A stretch of 64,000 bases of DNA from Gemmatimonadales bacterium (GTDB lineage: Bacteria > Gemmatimonadota > Gemmatimonadetes > Gemmatimonadales > GWC2-71-9), in assembly GCA_041390145.1 (NCBI GenBank), contig JAWKQM010000005.1, positions 62,001 to 126,000 on the forward strand. The letters are read 5' to 3'. This document shows, piece by piece, positions 35,085 through 44,383 of this stretch (its first letter is position 1; each line of letters begins with the position of its first letter). The notes beneath the pieces are model-generated. The model searched no databases and was not told the DNA's origin. It was given only the letters and a program-made list of their open reading frames with translations. The translations under genes and the position numbers were made by a program.

Positions 35085-36248
35085 GTGAGCCACCCGTCGC
35101 TCTTCGGTGACGGCGACCTCCCGGAGGAGCTGACGGTCGCCGAGCTCAACCGGCAGGCCAAAAACGCGGTCGAAGGCGCCTTCGGGAGTGCGGTGTTCGT
35201 GCGGGGCGAGCTGGTGGAGTTCAAGATCTGGCGCAGCGGGCACTGGTACTTCACGCTCCGCGACGCCGACGCCTCCATCCGGTGCATGCTCTGGAAACAG
35301 CAGGCCGCGGGCGTCCTGAAGCGGCACGGGAAGGCGCCCTCCGACGGGATGGAGGTCCTGGTCCGGGGCCGCCCCTCCCTCTGGGAAGAGAAGGGCGAGT
35401 ACCGGCTCACCGCCTCCGACATCATCCCCACCGATCTGCTCGGCTCCAAGGCACTCGAGCTGGAACGGGTCCGCGCCGCGCTCAAGGCCGACGGGCTGCT
35501 CGATCCCGACCGCAAGCGTCCGCTCCCGTCGTTCGCCCGCCGCATTGCCGTCGTCACCAGTCCCGATGGCGCCGCCCTCCGCGACATGATCATCGTCGCC
35601 CGCAAGCGGTGGCCGGCCGTGGAGCTGATCCTGGTGGGTGCGCAGGTGCAGGGCGACGGGGCCGTCGCCTCACTGGTGCGCGCGCTCGGCCTCGTCAACC
35701 GGATCGACGGCCTCGACGCCTGCATCGTCGGCCGCGGCGGCGGGGCGAAGGAAGATCTCGGCGCGTTCAACGCCGAGCCGGTCTGCCGGGCCCTCGCCGC
35801 GGTGCGCGTGCCGACCATCTCCGCGGTCGGCCACGAAACCGATGTGTCCCTTTCCGACCTCGTGGCGGACGTGCGCGCCGCGACGCCGTCGGCCGCCGCG
35901 GAAATCGTCGTGCCCGACCGGGCGGCGCTGCTGCACCGGGTGGACGGCTTCGGGGTCCGGCTGGGGGCGGGGCTGCGCCGGCGGACCCGCGTGGCGGAGG
36001 AACGGCTCTCCCGCACCGGCGACCGGCTCCAGTCGGCGCTCGGCCGCCTGATCGAGGCGCGCCGGACCCGCGTCGAGCGCGTCGCCGCTCAGCTTGACGC
36101 ACTGAGCCCGCTCCGCGTCCTGGCGCGCGGCTACAGCGTGGCGCAGGACGACACCGGCCGTGTGCTCTCGCGCACGGCAGACTTCTCTTCTGGTCGGCCA
36201 TTCCGACTCCGCGTGAGCGACGGGTCGGTGCCGGCGCGCGCGGAGTAG
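35085..36248 (+). CDS. xseA: Exodeoxyribonuclease VII large subunit
   Basis: A 387-residue large subunit of the ssDNA exonuclease. An N-terminal OB fold (LTVAELNRQAKNAVEGAFG, VFVRGELVEFKIWRSGHWYFTL) is followed by the catalytic domain with RIAVVTSPDGAALRDMI near residue 152, GRGGGAKEDLGAFN near residue 220 and ISAVGHETDVSLSDLVADVRAATPSAAAE. The C-terminal coiled region is shorter than in Escherichia coli (456 residues). GTG start; xseB follows after 5 bp. Confidence 0.95.
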   Translation: MSHPSLFGDGDLPEELTVAELNRQAKNAVEGAFGSAVFVRGELVEFKIWRSGHWYFTLRDADASIRCMLWKQQAAGVLKRHGKAPSDGMEVLVRGRPSLWEEKGEYRLTASDIIPTDLLGSKALELERVRAALKADGLLDPDRKRPLPSFARRIAVVTSPDGAALRDMIIVARKRWPAVELILVGAQVQGDGAVASLVRALGLVNRIDGLDACIVGRGGGAKEDLGAFNAEPVCRALAAVRVPTISAVGHETDVSLSDLVADVRAATPSAAAEIVVPDRAALLHRVDGFGVRLGAGLRRRTRVAEERLSRTGDRLQSALGRLIEARRTRVERVAAQLDALSPLRVLARGYSVAQDDTGRVLSRTADFSSGRPFRLRVSDGSVPARAE

Positions 36249-36253
36249 CACCC

Positions 36254-36490
36254 ATGGCCAAGCAACCGACCGAGGTTCCCACCCTGCAGGACGACCTGCG
36301 CCGGCTGGAGGAGATCGTGCGTCGGCTGGAAGCCGACGACGCCGACCTCGACGCCGCGCTCGCGCTCTTCGAGGAGGGGGTCGTCCGGCTCCGGGCGGCC
36401 CGTGAGCGCCTGGCGGAGGCGGAGGCCAAGGTCAAGAAGGTGGTCGAGCAGGCGGACGGAAGCGTGGAGCTTGTCGACCTCGACGGCTGA
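36254..36490 (+). CDS. xseB: Exodeoxyribonuclease VII small subunit
   Basis: A 78-residue helical protein: TLQDDLRRLEEIVRRLEADD then LDAALALFEEGVVRLRAARERL, the XseB family pattern. It binds several copies to XseA. The gene's last 20 bp overlap the start chosen for the prenyltransferase gene. Confidence 0.93.
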   Translation: MAKQPTEVPTLQDDLRRLEEIVRRLEADDADLDAALALFEEGVVRLRAARERLAEAEAKVKKVVEQADGSVELVDLDG

Positions 36491-37385
36491 GCCCGGCGCG
36501 GAGGCGCTGCTGCGCGAATCGCGAGAGCGGACCGACGCGATTCTCGAACGGTGGGCGGCTCGCCTCGAGCGGGAAGTCCCCGGGACGCTCGGGCACGCCA
36601 TGGCGTATGCGCTGCGGAGCCCCGGCAAGCGGGTCCGCCCCGCGCTGGTCATCGCCGCGTACCGGGCCTGCGGCGGGCAGTCGGCGTCGGTCGACGGGGT
36701 CGCGGCGGCGGTCGAGACCGTCCACACCTATTCGCTGGTGCACGACGACCTCCCCTGCATGGATGACGATGACCTGCGCCGGGGGCGTCCGACCACCCAC
36801 CGGGCGTTCGACGTCGCCACCGCCACACGGGTTGGATTCCTGCTGGTGCCGGTGGCGGCGCGCGTGCTCGTGGAAGCCGGTCGGACCCTGGCCCTCCCCG
36901 ACGCGGACATCGGGCGGCTCGCCTCAGAGCTCTTCTCCGCCGGCGGGATCACCGGCATGGTGGGAGGGCAATGGCTCGACCTCGAGGCCGAGGGGAAGGC
37001 GCTCGCGATCGACGAACTCCGCGCCATCCACCGCGGGAAGACCGGCGCCCTCATCGAGGCTTCCTGCGTCCTCGGAGCGCTGGCCGCCCGGGCGCCGGCG
37101 GCCAGGCTGGAGGCGATCCGGGCCTATGGGCGGGACATTGGCCTGGCGTTTCAGGTGGCCGACGATGTGCTCGACGCCACGGGCACCAGCGAGGAGCTGG
37201 GGAAGACCGCCGGCAAGGACGCCGCCGTGGCCAAGTCCACCTATGTGCAGCTGCTGGGGGTGGAGGGGGCACGGGAGGCGGCCGCCCGGCATGCCGAGGC
37301 GGCGGTGAACTCTCTGGAGCGTTCCGGGGTACCAGCGGACACGCTCGCCGCGCTCGCGCGCTATATTGTGACACGACGCCACTGA
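36471..37385 (+). CDS. ispA: Short-chain polyprenyl (farnesyl/geranylgeranyl) diphosphate synthase
   Basis: A head-to-tail isoprenyl synthase of 304 residues. GKRVRPALVIAAYRACGG near residue 50, the first Asp-rich motif VHDDLPCMDDDDLRRGRPT near residue 90, and the second FQVADDVLDATG near residue 227 are clear. I chose TTG 36471 because upstream in-frame codons lie over xseB and read as an Arg-rich shadow; ATG 36402 is the alternative. xseB-ispA-dxs is a common cluster linking it to isoprenoid synthesis. Product chain length cannot be fixed by eye. Confidence 0.9.
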   Translation: MSTSTAEPGAEALLRESRERTDAILERWAARLEREVPGTLGHAMAYALRSPGKRVRPALVIAAYRACGGQSASVDGVAAAVETVHTYSLVHDDLPCMDDDDLRRGRPTTHRAFDVATATRVGFLLVPVAARVLVEAGRTLALPDADIGRLASELFSAGGITGMVGGQWLDLEAEGKALAIDELRAIHRGKTGALIEASCVLGALAARAPAARLEAIRAYGRDIGLAFQVADDVLDATGTSEELGKTAGKDAAVAKSTYVQLLGVEGAREAAARHAEAAVNSLERSGVPADTLAALARYIVTRRH

Positions 37386-37401
37386 CCCAGGACTGTACCT
37401 C

Positions 37402-39300
37402 ATGGCACTGCTCGACACCCTGAACGGCCCCGACGACCTCAAGCACATTCCGCGGGAAAAACTCCCGGAATTGGCCCAGGAGGTTCGCGCGCGACTGATC
37501 GACTGTGTTTCCGTCACCGGCGGTCACATCGGTGCCAGTCTCGGCGTGGTGGAACTGGCCATCGCCCTCCTGTACGAGTTCGACTCTCCCGCCGACAAGA
37601 TCCTCTGGGACGTGGGGCATCAGGCCTACGCCTGGAAGCTGCTCACCGGCCGGAACGCCGACTTCCCCACGTTGCGGCAGACCGGCGGCATCTCCGGCTT
37701 CCTCAAGCGCTCGGAGAGCGTGCACGACCACTTCGGCGCCGGGCACGCCGGCACCGCCATCTCCGGCGCGCTCGGCATGGCCACCGCGCGGGACCTCCAG
37801 GGGGGCGGGAACAAGGTGGTGGCCGTGGTGGGCGACGGCGCGCTGACCTGCGGGCTCTCCTACGAGGGGCTGAACAACGCCGGCCACTCGGACACCGACA
37901 TCATCGTCATCGTCAACGACAACGGGATGAGCATCTCGCCCAATGTCGGCGCCATCAGCCGGACCCTCGGCGGGATCGTCGCGAACCCGCTCACCAACAA
38001 GGTGCGGGAGCGCGTGAAGGGCCTCACCCTGGCGGCGTCGAAGGTCTTCGGCGACCGGGTGGTGGACTTCGCCAAGAACCTCGAAGAAAGCGCCAAGAAT
38101 CTCTTTTCCGACGGGATGTTCTTCGAGGAAATGGGCTTCCGGTACTTCGGCCCGATCGACGGGCACGACCTGAAGAAACTCACGGAAACGCTCCGCTTCG
38201 TCCGCGCCCTCAAGGGCCCGCGGGTGATCCACGTGCTGACCGAGAAGGGGAAGGGCTTCACGCACGCGGAGGAGAACCGGGAAAAGTGGCATGGGCTCGC
38301 GGCCTACGACCCGATCACCGGCGAGGCCCGGAAGCCTGCCAGCGGCCCTCCCGCCTGGACCAAGGTGTTCGGCGAGGCGCTGGTCGAGCTGGGCAAGGAA
38401 TATCCGGACTTCGTGGCCATCACCGCGGCCATGCCGAGCGGCACCGGCACCAACATCTTTGAGAAGGCGTGGCCGGAGCGGTTCTTCGACGTGGGGATTG
38501 CCGAAGGGCACGCCGTCACCTTTGCCGGCGGCCTGGCCACCCAGGGCGTGCGCCCTGTGGTCGCCATTTACAGCACCTTCCTGCAGCGCGCCTACGACAA
38601 CATCATCCACGACATCGCGGTGCAGCACCTCCCCGTGGTGTTCTGCATGGACCGGGCGGGGCTCGTGGGCGAAGACGGGCAGACGCACATGGGGCTGTAC
38701 GACATCGCCTACATGCTGGCCGTCCCCGGGATGACCGTCACGGCGCCCAAGGACGGCGATGAACTCATCGGCCTCCTGCGGACCGCCCTCGTCCACGAGG
38801 GTGGCCCGTTCTGCACCCGCTACCCGCGCGACAAGGTGCCGGTCGAGCCGAGTCCGGTCAGTGACGTGGCCCCGGTGCCGTACGGCACCTGGGAAATGCT
38901 GCGGCAGGGCAGGGAGGTCGCGATTCTCGGCGTGGGCACCATGGTGCAGCCGAGCCTGGACGCCGCCGACCTGCTGCGCGCCGAAGGGCTGGACTGCACG
39001 GTCGTCAACGCCCGGTTCCTGAAGCCGCTCGACCGCGCCATGCTCGAAGGACTCTTTGCCGACCATCGGGTGCTTGTGACGGTCGAAGAGGGTACGGTGG
39101 TGAACGGCTTCGGAGCCTACCTGGCCGAGACGGTGCAGGCCATTGCGCCCAATGTCCGGGTCATCGCGCTCGGTGTGCCCGACCGCCTGGTGGAGCAGGC
39201 GCCCCGCGCCGACCAGCTCGCCTCGTTCGGCCTCAACGCCGAGGGGATCGCGCGCCGCGTGACCGCGCTGCATGGCGAGGAATCGGTCGAGGCGCGATGA
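37402..39300 (+). CDS. dxs: 1-deoxy-D-xylulose-5-phosphate synthase
   Basis: A 632-residue thiamin-diphosphate enzyme for the first step of the MEP isoprenoid pathway. It has HIGASLGVVELAIALLYEFD, DVGHQAYAWKLLTGR, the ThDP motif GDGALTCGLSYEGLNNAG (near residue 145), the transketolase-like pyrimidine domain with DVGIAEGHAVTFAGGLA near residue 363, MDRAGLVGEDGQTHMG, and a C-terminal transketolase domain. It directly follows the prenyl synthase gene and overlaps nadK by 4 bp. Confidence 0.97.
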   Translation: MALLDTLNGPDDLKHIPREKLPELAQEVRARLIDCVSVTGGHIGASLGVVELAIALLYEFDSPADKILWDVGHQAYAWKLLTGRNADFPTLRQTGGISGFLKRSESVHDHFGAGHAGTAISGALGMATARDLQGGGNKVVAVVGDGALTCGLSYEGLNNAGHSDTDIIVIVNDNGMSISPNVGAISRTLGGIVANPLTNKVRERVKGLTLAASKVFGDRVVDFAKNLEESAKNLFSDGMFFEEMGFRYFGPIDGHDLKKLTETLRFVRALKGPRVIHVLTEKGKGFTHAEENREKWHGLAAYDPITGEARKPASGPPAWTKVFGEALVELGKEYPDFVAITAAMPSGTGTNIFEKAWPERFFDVGIAEGHAVTFAGGLATQGVRPVVAIYSTFLQRAYDNIIHDIAVQHLPVVFCMDRAGLVGEDGQTHMGLYDIAYMLAVPGMTVTAPKDGDELIGLLRTALVHEGGPFCTRYPRDKVPVEPSPVSDVAPVPYGTWEMLRQGREVAILGVGTMVQPSLDAADLLRAEGLDCTVVNARFLKPLDRAMLEGLFADHRVLVTVEEGTVVNGFGAYLAETVQAIAPNVRVIALGVPDRLVEQAPRADQLASFGLNAEGIARRVTALHGEESVEAR

Positions 39301-40163
39301 ACGTCGGCGTCTGCGGCAACCACCGGTATCCGGAACTCCGCGGACTGCTCGAGCAGCTGGCCGGCCTCGCCCCGGCGCGGGATATCCAGCTCTTCTCCGA
39401 GCCGCTGCTCGCAGACATGTGGCCCGCCGCCGTGCCTGGCCTGGACGCCGCCCCGCTGGACCTGCTGCTCACCTTCGGCGGCGATGGCACCCTCCTGCGC
39501 GGCGCCCGCATGTTCGAGGACCGCGGCGTTCCCATCCTGGGCGTCAACCTCGGCAAGGTGGGCTACCTCACCAGCGTGTCTCGCGATGCGCTTCCCGATG
39601 CCCTGGACGCGGTCGTCGCCGGGCGGTACGTGCAGGAGCCGCGACAGGCGCTGAAGGCGGTCATCCAGGACGCCCAGGGACACTTCACGCCGCTGGAGCT
39701 GGCGCTCAATGATGTGGTCGTGCACAAGGGCGGAGTCGCCCGGGTCATCCGGCTCGACGTCGAGGTCCACGGCGACAATGTCGGCCCCTACAGCGCCGAC
39801 GGCCTCATCGTCGCCACGCCCACCGGCTCCACGGCCTATTCACTGAGTGCCGGCGGACCGATTGTGGCGCCCGGGGTCAAGGCGCTCATCCTCACCCCGA
39901 TCTGTGCCCACACCCTGGCGGTCCGGCCCCTGGTCTTTCCCGCCTCGTGGGACATCGTCATCCAGCCGGTCGATCCGACGGAGGACGAAGTGATTGTGTC
40001 CGTCGACGGCCAGGTTGTCACCGCCCTCCGCGCGGGCGCCCGCGTCCAGATCCACGTCGCCGAGAACCCGGTGATGCTTGTCCGCGTCGGCCCCGAGAGT
40101 TATTTCGAGCGGATGCGCCAGAAGCTCCACTGGGGCGATCTGAGCGACCGCTCGCCCATCTGA
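39297..40163 (+). CDS. nadK: NAD kinase
   Basis: A 288-residue kinase that phosphorylates NAD to NADP. The catalytic LTFGGDGTLLRGARMF near residue 59 carries the GGDG motif. GVNLGKVGYLTSVSRD, ALNDVVVHKG and SADGLIVATPTGSTAYSLSAGGPIVAP follow the family order. The ATG overlaps the dxs stop. Confidence 0.96.
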   Translation: MNVGVCGNHRYPELRGLLEQLAGLAPARDIQLFSEPLLADMWPAAVPGLDAAPLDLLLTFGGDGTLLRGARMFEDRGVPILGVNLGKVGYLTSVSRDALPDALDAVVAGRYVQEPRQALKAVIQDAQGHFTPLELALNDVVVHKGGVARVIRLDVEVHGDNVGPYSADGLIVATPTGSTAYSLSAGGPIVAPGVKALILTPICAHTLAVRPLVFPASWDIVIQPVDPTEDEVIVSVDGQVVTALRAGARVQIHVAENPVMLVRVGPESYFERMRQKLHWGDLSDRSPI

Positions 40164-40176
40164 TGCTCGCCGCCTG

Positions 40177-41860
40177 ATGCTTGCCGAACTCCGCGTCCGC
40201 GATGTCGCCACAATTGCGGACGTATCCCTCCCCCTCGGACCTGGCCTCAACGTCCTCACCGGTGAAACCGGTGCCGGCAAGTCCATCCTCGTGGACGCCC
40301 TCGGCCTCCTCCTCGGCGGGCGGGGCGACAGCGGCGTGGTCCGCCCCGGTGCGGGGCGCGCGGTGGTCGAGGGGGCGTTCGAGGGGTTGTCGCGCGCCCT
40401 CACGCGCCGGGTGGAGGCGCTCGGCGTGGACGTCGACGAGGGGCGGATCGTGATCCGTCGGGAAGTCAGCGCCGAAGGGCGGTCCCGCGCCTGGATCAAC
40501 GGCAGCCCGACGACGATCGGCGTGCTCGCCGAACTCGGCGGGCTCCTGGTCGACCTGCACGGGCAGCACGAAACCGTTTCCCTCCTCAAGCCCGAGACCC
40601 AGCGTGACATTCTCGACGCGTACGCGCAGGCGGGAACGGAGCGCGAGACCGTCGCGGCTGCACACACGGCGCTGGCGGAGCTGCGGGAGCAGGAGGAGGG
40701 TCTCGCGTCGCGCCTGGCGGAGGTCCGCCGCCGCGCCGACTACCTGAAGCACGTCACCGACGAGATTGCCGCCGCGCGGCTGAAGCCGGGGGAGGATCAA
40801 TCGCTGGAGCAGGAAGCGAAGCGGCTGGCGCACGCGAGCTCGCTCGAGGAGCAGGCGCGGATTCTGTCGGAGGCGATCGACGGGGAGGATGCCGGGGCGC
40901 TGCGTGCCCTCACCGCCGCCGAGCGTGCGCTCGGCCAGCTCGAGCGGGTCGACCCCGAGGTGCGCGCCTGGCGCGAGCTGCTCGATGGGGCCTATGCACA
41001 GCTCTCCGAGGTGGCGCGGCTGGCGGGCGCCTACGCGGACGACGTCGAGCGGGACCCCGCCCGGCTGGAATCGGTGGAGCGCCGGCGCGACCTGCTCTTC
41101 CGGCTGCAGCAGAAGCACGGAGGGACGCTCGAGGCGGTGCTGGAGACGCACCGCGCGGCCGCAGCCGAACTGGAATTGCTGGACACGGCGGACGCCGACC
41201 TGCGGGCACTGGCCGCACGGCGCCGCGTGGCGGAGGAGGCAGCAGGCGCGGCGGCGGAGCGGCTCACCGAGAAGCGGAAGGACGCTGCGGGCCGCCTCGC
41301 GCGCGCCGTCAGCCGGCTCCTCCCCAAGCTCGGCCTCACCGGCGGCAAGGTCGAGGTGGCGCTCGCCCCGCTCGCGCAGCCGGGGCCGGACGGTGCGGAA
41401 ACGGTGCAGTTCACGGTGCGGCTCAACGTCGGTCTCGATGCGCAGCCGATCCAGAAGGTGGCATCCGGCGGCGAGCTTTCACGGTTGATGCTCGCGCTCG
41501 AGGTGGTGGTCGCCAGGCACGACCGGATCCCGACCTTCGTGTTCGACGAAATCGATCAGGGCATTGGGGGCGAGGTCGGCGGGCAGGTTGGGCAGGCGCT
41601 GGCGGACGTCGCGTCGGAGCACCAGGTGCTGGTCATTACGCACTTGCCCCAGATCGCGGTCCGGGCGGACCGGCATCTCGTGGTGTCGAAGGGGGTCGAG
41701 GGCGTCGCCACCAGCACCGTGGACACGATCCTCGGTGAGGACCGGGTCACGGGTTGCGAGGATGCTCGGGGATCCGGACGGTGCCGCCGCGCGGCACGCA
41801 GAGGAAGATGCTGGGCCGGGCGGTCCGGTGACGAGGCCAAGGCCCGCGCCATATCTCTGA
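40177..41860 (+). CDS. recN: DNA repair protein RecN, frameshifted near the C-terminus
   Basis: An SMC-like repair ATPase. It has Walker A LTGETGAGKSILVDALGLLL near residue 28, a central Ala/Glu/Arg-rich coiled coil (about 160-370), signature VASGGELSRLMLALE near residue 428, and Walker B PTFVFDEIDQGIGGEVGG. The frame is intact to EDRVT near 41750. The expected continuation VARMLGDPDGAAARHAEE is then found one frame over and ends at TGA 41858-41860. Removing one G from the GGG at about 41752 restores the normal end. In the original frame the sequence runs on to 42006 as an unrelated Arg-rich tail. A sequencing error or a real late frameshift are both possible. Confidence 0.88.
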
Positions 41861-41862
41861 GC

Positions 41863-42777
41863 ATGTCCCTGATGCCGATCCTGCTCGCGCTCCCCTTGCC
41901 GCCATGGCAATCCTCGGCTGTTCGGACTCGACCGAGCCGACGAAGATGTCGTCCCGCGACAGCTCTATTACTTCGCGCAGCACGGGTCATCATGGAATCT
42001 CTATAGGCTCTACGGTATCACATGGACGAGGCCAGCCCGGGGAGTACCTCGACCCTGAGTTTGCGCCATGGTTCTCGAAGGACGGGAGCAAAGATTACGG
42101 TTCTCGCCTACACGTGGACGTGGAATGATGGCTACTCGTACTCGTTTGCCACGCTGGACCGGTTCGGCACCCTTCTCTCGGTCGTCCCGTATCCCGACGG
42201 CGTGCCCGTTTCCTATCCGCGTCCGGCGCTGTCGCCTGACGGAACACAGCTGGCCTGGATCGCCGGCCAGGTTCCCTCGCTGCACATCGCCAATCTTGAC
42301 GGCACCCTCGTACAGGATATTCGATTCGATTCCCTGACCAGCGCGTCAGGGGACGTCGCCTGGTCGAGCGACGGCCGGTCCGTCGCGTACGTCACCTGGC
42401 ACACCGACCGGCTGATTCCATACCCATATCAATACACGAATATTCGCCTCGTTACGCGCCGCCTCTCGGACGGGTTCACGCGTCCCGTTGCCGCACTCGC
42501 CAGCACCGCCGGTGCGCCTGCCTGGTCCCGGGATGGCCGGTGGCTGACGATCACCGCCGGTGGCAGCATTCACCGTGTGCGAGCCGACGGGAACGGCTCG
42601 GAGCAGGTGCTGTATGATGGGGGACTGGTCGGGGCGCGTTCATCGGCTTGGGGCCCGCGCGACTCGCTGGTCGCGATTTCAGCCGGTAGCGGCGTCGTAT
42701 TGCTTCACCCCGATGGTGGGAGCCCTCGTACCCTCGCTGCGGAGGGTAGCGTGGTTTCCCTGGGGTGGGCGGAGTGA
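41863..42777 (+). pseudogene. TolB-like beta-propeller lipoprotein, several frameshifts
   Basis: Frame from 42091 to 42777 is intact and reads as PD40/TolB-like propeller blades (LSPDGTQLAWIAG, WSSDGRSVAYVTW, WSRDGRWLTITAGG). Upstream the same protein is scattered over frames: ATG 41863 gives MSLMPILLAL; one frame over, MAILGCSDSTEPT is a lipobox; then LYYFAQHGSSWNLYRLYG is in a third frame; then YLDPEFAPWFSKDGSK; then the intact frame. At least four single-base shifts lie between 41890 and 42095. Repaired, it would be an outer-envelope lipoprotein of about 305 residues. It is a genuine pseudogene or a poorly resolved stretch. Confidence 0.7.
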
Positions 42778-42791
42778 GGGAATAGCCCGAC

Positions 42792-44357
42792 CTACTCGCG
42801 AGTCCTTCCCCACATCCGGAACGGCCACCGGAGTCCCATCCGCATCGTCCCCGCCTTCGGCACCACCCCGCCGCTCGCCGACACCACCGTTTCATAGATC
42901 CAGAATGCATCGAGCGGTACCTTCGGACCGGTCTGCGCCGGCGCGTAGCTCAGGCCGCCGCCCACGATCGTCGCGGTGCGCTTCGTGTCCGTGGCCAGAT
43001 CGCTCGCGCTCACGCCCGTAATCGCGTCCGTCGCCGAAGCGTACTCAACGGCGTCCGCCCCGTGGGACCAGTAGCGCACGACGCCCACGATGGCGAACCC
43101 GGGCGCGAACTGGAAATAGGGGAGTGCGCTGAGCGCCGTCTCGTTGCCGGGGTCGGTGGTGACGGTGGCGAGGCGGTTGGCCCAGGGAATCGGCTGTGAG
43201 GGCAGCGTGATCCGGCGCTCGCTGGTGAGCGAGAGCTGGTCGTTGTAGCTCCCGCTGAACCGGGCGCCCACCTTCCCTCCTCCAACATCGGCCACCATCG
43301 AGAGTTGCAGGTCGGTCTGGCCGCCGCCCGTGGGCACGCTGACGAAGTTGTTGGACAGCGGCTGATAGCCGGTCGGCAGCCGTACCAGGCCCTGGGCAAC
43401 GACACGGAGTCCGCCGGGGCGGCCGGGGCGATTCCACCGGTCGATCAGCGTGTATGACGCCCCCAGCTCGACATCGCCGAGCAGGAACGACGTCGTGGTG
43501 ACGATGGGCGACGCCACGATGGGGCCCCCGGCGCTGGACAGGTAATTGTTGTATTCCGAGGGTGTCAGCGCATCGGCGGGGAGGGGCAGGGGCTGGGTGA
43601 ACGACGGCACGCCGAGGGCGGCAAGATTGGTTTGCGTACCGGTGACGGCGCTCGCCATCGCCTGGCCGGCGGCGCTGCCGGCCAGCGGCACGAAGTCGCC
43701 CGCTTCTCCCGGCGCGACGAAGAGCGAGGTGAGGCCCTCGTAGTACGCGGTGCCGGTGGCAAGGGTGGCGACGGCCAATGCGCTGTCGGTGGGGTTCCCG
43801 TCATAGAACCCGGCCTGGAGGCGGAGATCCAGCGTATCGAGCGCGGCTTTGTAGTCGGCCAGGAAGATGTTGACGGAATCCCGGCCGGCCGCGGAGCCGA
43901 ACACGGGGTCCGCCGGGTTGAAGCCGGTGTTCGCGCCGCTGCTGTCGATGCGGTAGTCCACCTGCACCTGCTGCCGCACGATGGGCACCACGCCGAAGAG
44001 ACTCAGTTTCGAGGTGAGCCCGACCGTGGCCCCCAGCTGCAGCGTGCCGATGCTTGCTTGTGCCCGCATCGTGGCGCCGCCGAGACTGAGCGCATAGTTC
44101 GCGTTGCCGGTCAGGCTCGCGATCTGGGCCTGGTTGGCGGCGAGTCCGGGGTAGTAGGCGGTGCCGAGCGTCGAGGTCGCAAATTGCGAGCGGAAGGGCT
44201 CCTCGGTGCCCTGGAAGAACTGGTTGCTCGTGTTGGCGAAGTCGCCACCGATGCCGAACCGGACGATGCCGCGCGGCACGCCGATTTCAGGCAGCTGCGC
44301 GGCGGCTGGTGTGGTCAGCAGGACCGCGAGGGCGATCCCCTGGATGCATTGCCTCAA
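42792..44357 (-). CDS. Outer-membrane beta-barrel protein, unknown function
   Basis: A 521-residue exported protein. The N-terminus, LRQCIQGIALAVLLTTPAAA then AQLPEIG, is a signal peptide with an AAA/AQ cleavage site. The mature part alternates polar and hydrophobic residues with Gly/Thr-rich strands, for example LSLFGVVPIVRQQVQVDYRI and PGFAIVGVVRYW, and ends in WPFRMWGRTRE. TTG 44357 is the only possible start because an in-frame TGA precedes it directly. It is divergent from galK with 26 bp between the starts and convergent with the propeller pseudogene. Confidence 0.7.
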   Translation of the reverse strand: MRQCIQGIALAVLLTTPAAAQLPEIGVPRGIVRFGIGGDFANTSNQFFQGTEEPFRSQFATSTLGTAYYPGLAANQAQIASLTGNANYALSLGGATMRAQASIGTLQLGATVGLTSKLSLFGVVPIVRQQVQVDYRIDSSGANTGFNPADPVFGSAAGRDSVNIFLADYKAALDTLDLRLQAGFYDGNPTDSALAVATLATGTAYYEGLTSLFVAPGEAGDFVPLAGSAAGQAMASAVTGTQTNLAALGVPSFTQPLPLPADALTPSEYNNYLSSAGGPIVASPIVTTTSFLLGDVELGASYTLIDRWNRPGRPGGLRVVAQGLVRLPTGYQPLSNNFVSVPTGGGQTDLQLSMVADVGGGKVGARFSGSYNDQLSLTSERRITLPSQPIPWANRLATVTTDPGNETALSALPYFQFAPGFAIVGVVRYWSHGADAVEYASATDAITGVSASDLATDTKRTATIVGGGLSYAPAQTGPKVPLDAFWIYETVVSASGGVVPKAGTMRMGLRWPFRMWGRTRE

Positions 44358-44383
44358 TCATCCTCCGGCGGTACTCTCTCGAT

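Noticed and set aside
41756..42006. Extended RecN C-terminus in the original frame
   Set aside because: Arg/Cys-rich and unlike RecN, whereas the neighbouring frame encodes the expected RecN ending.
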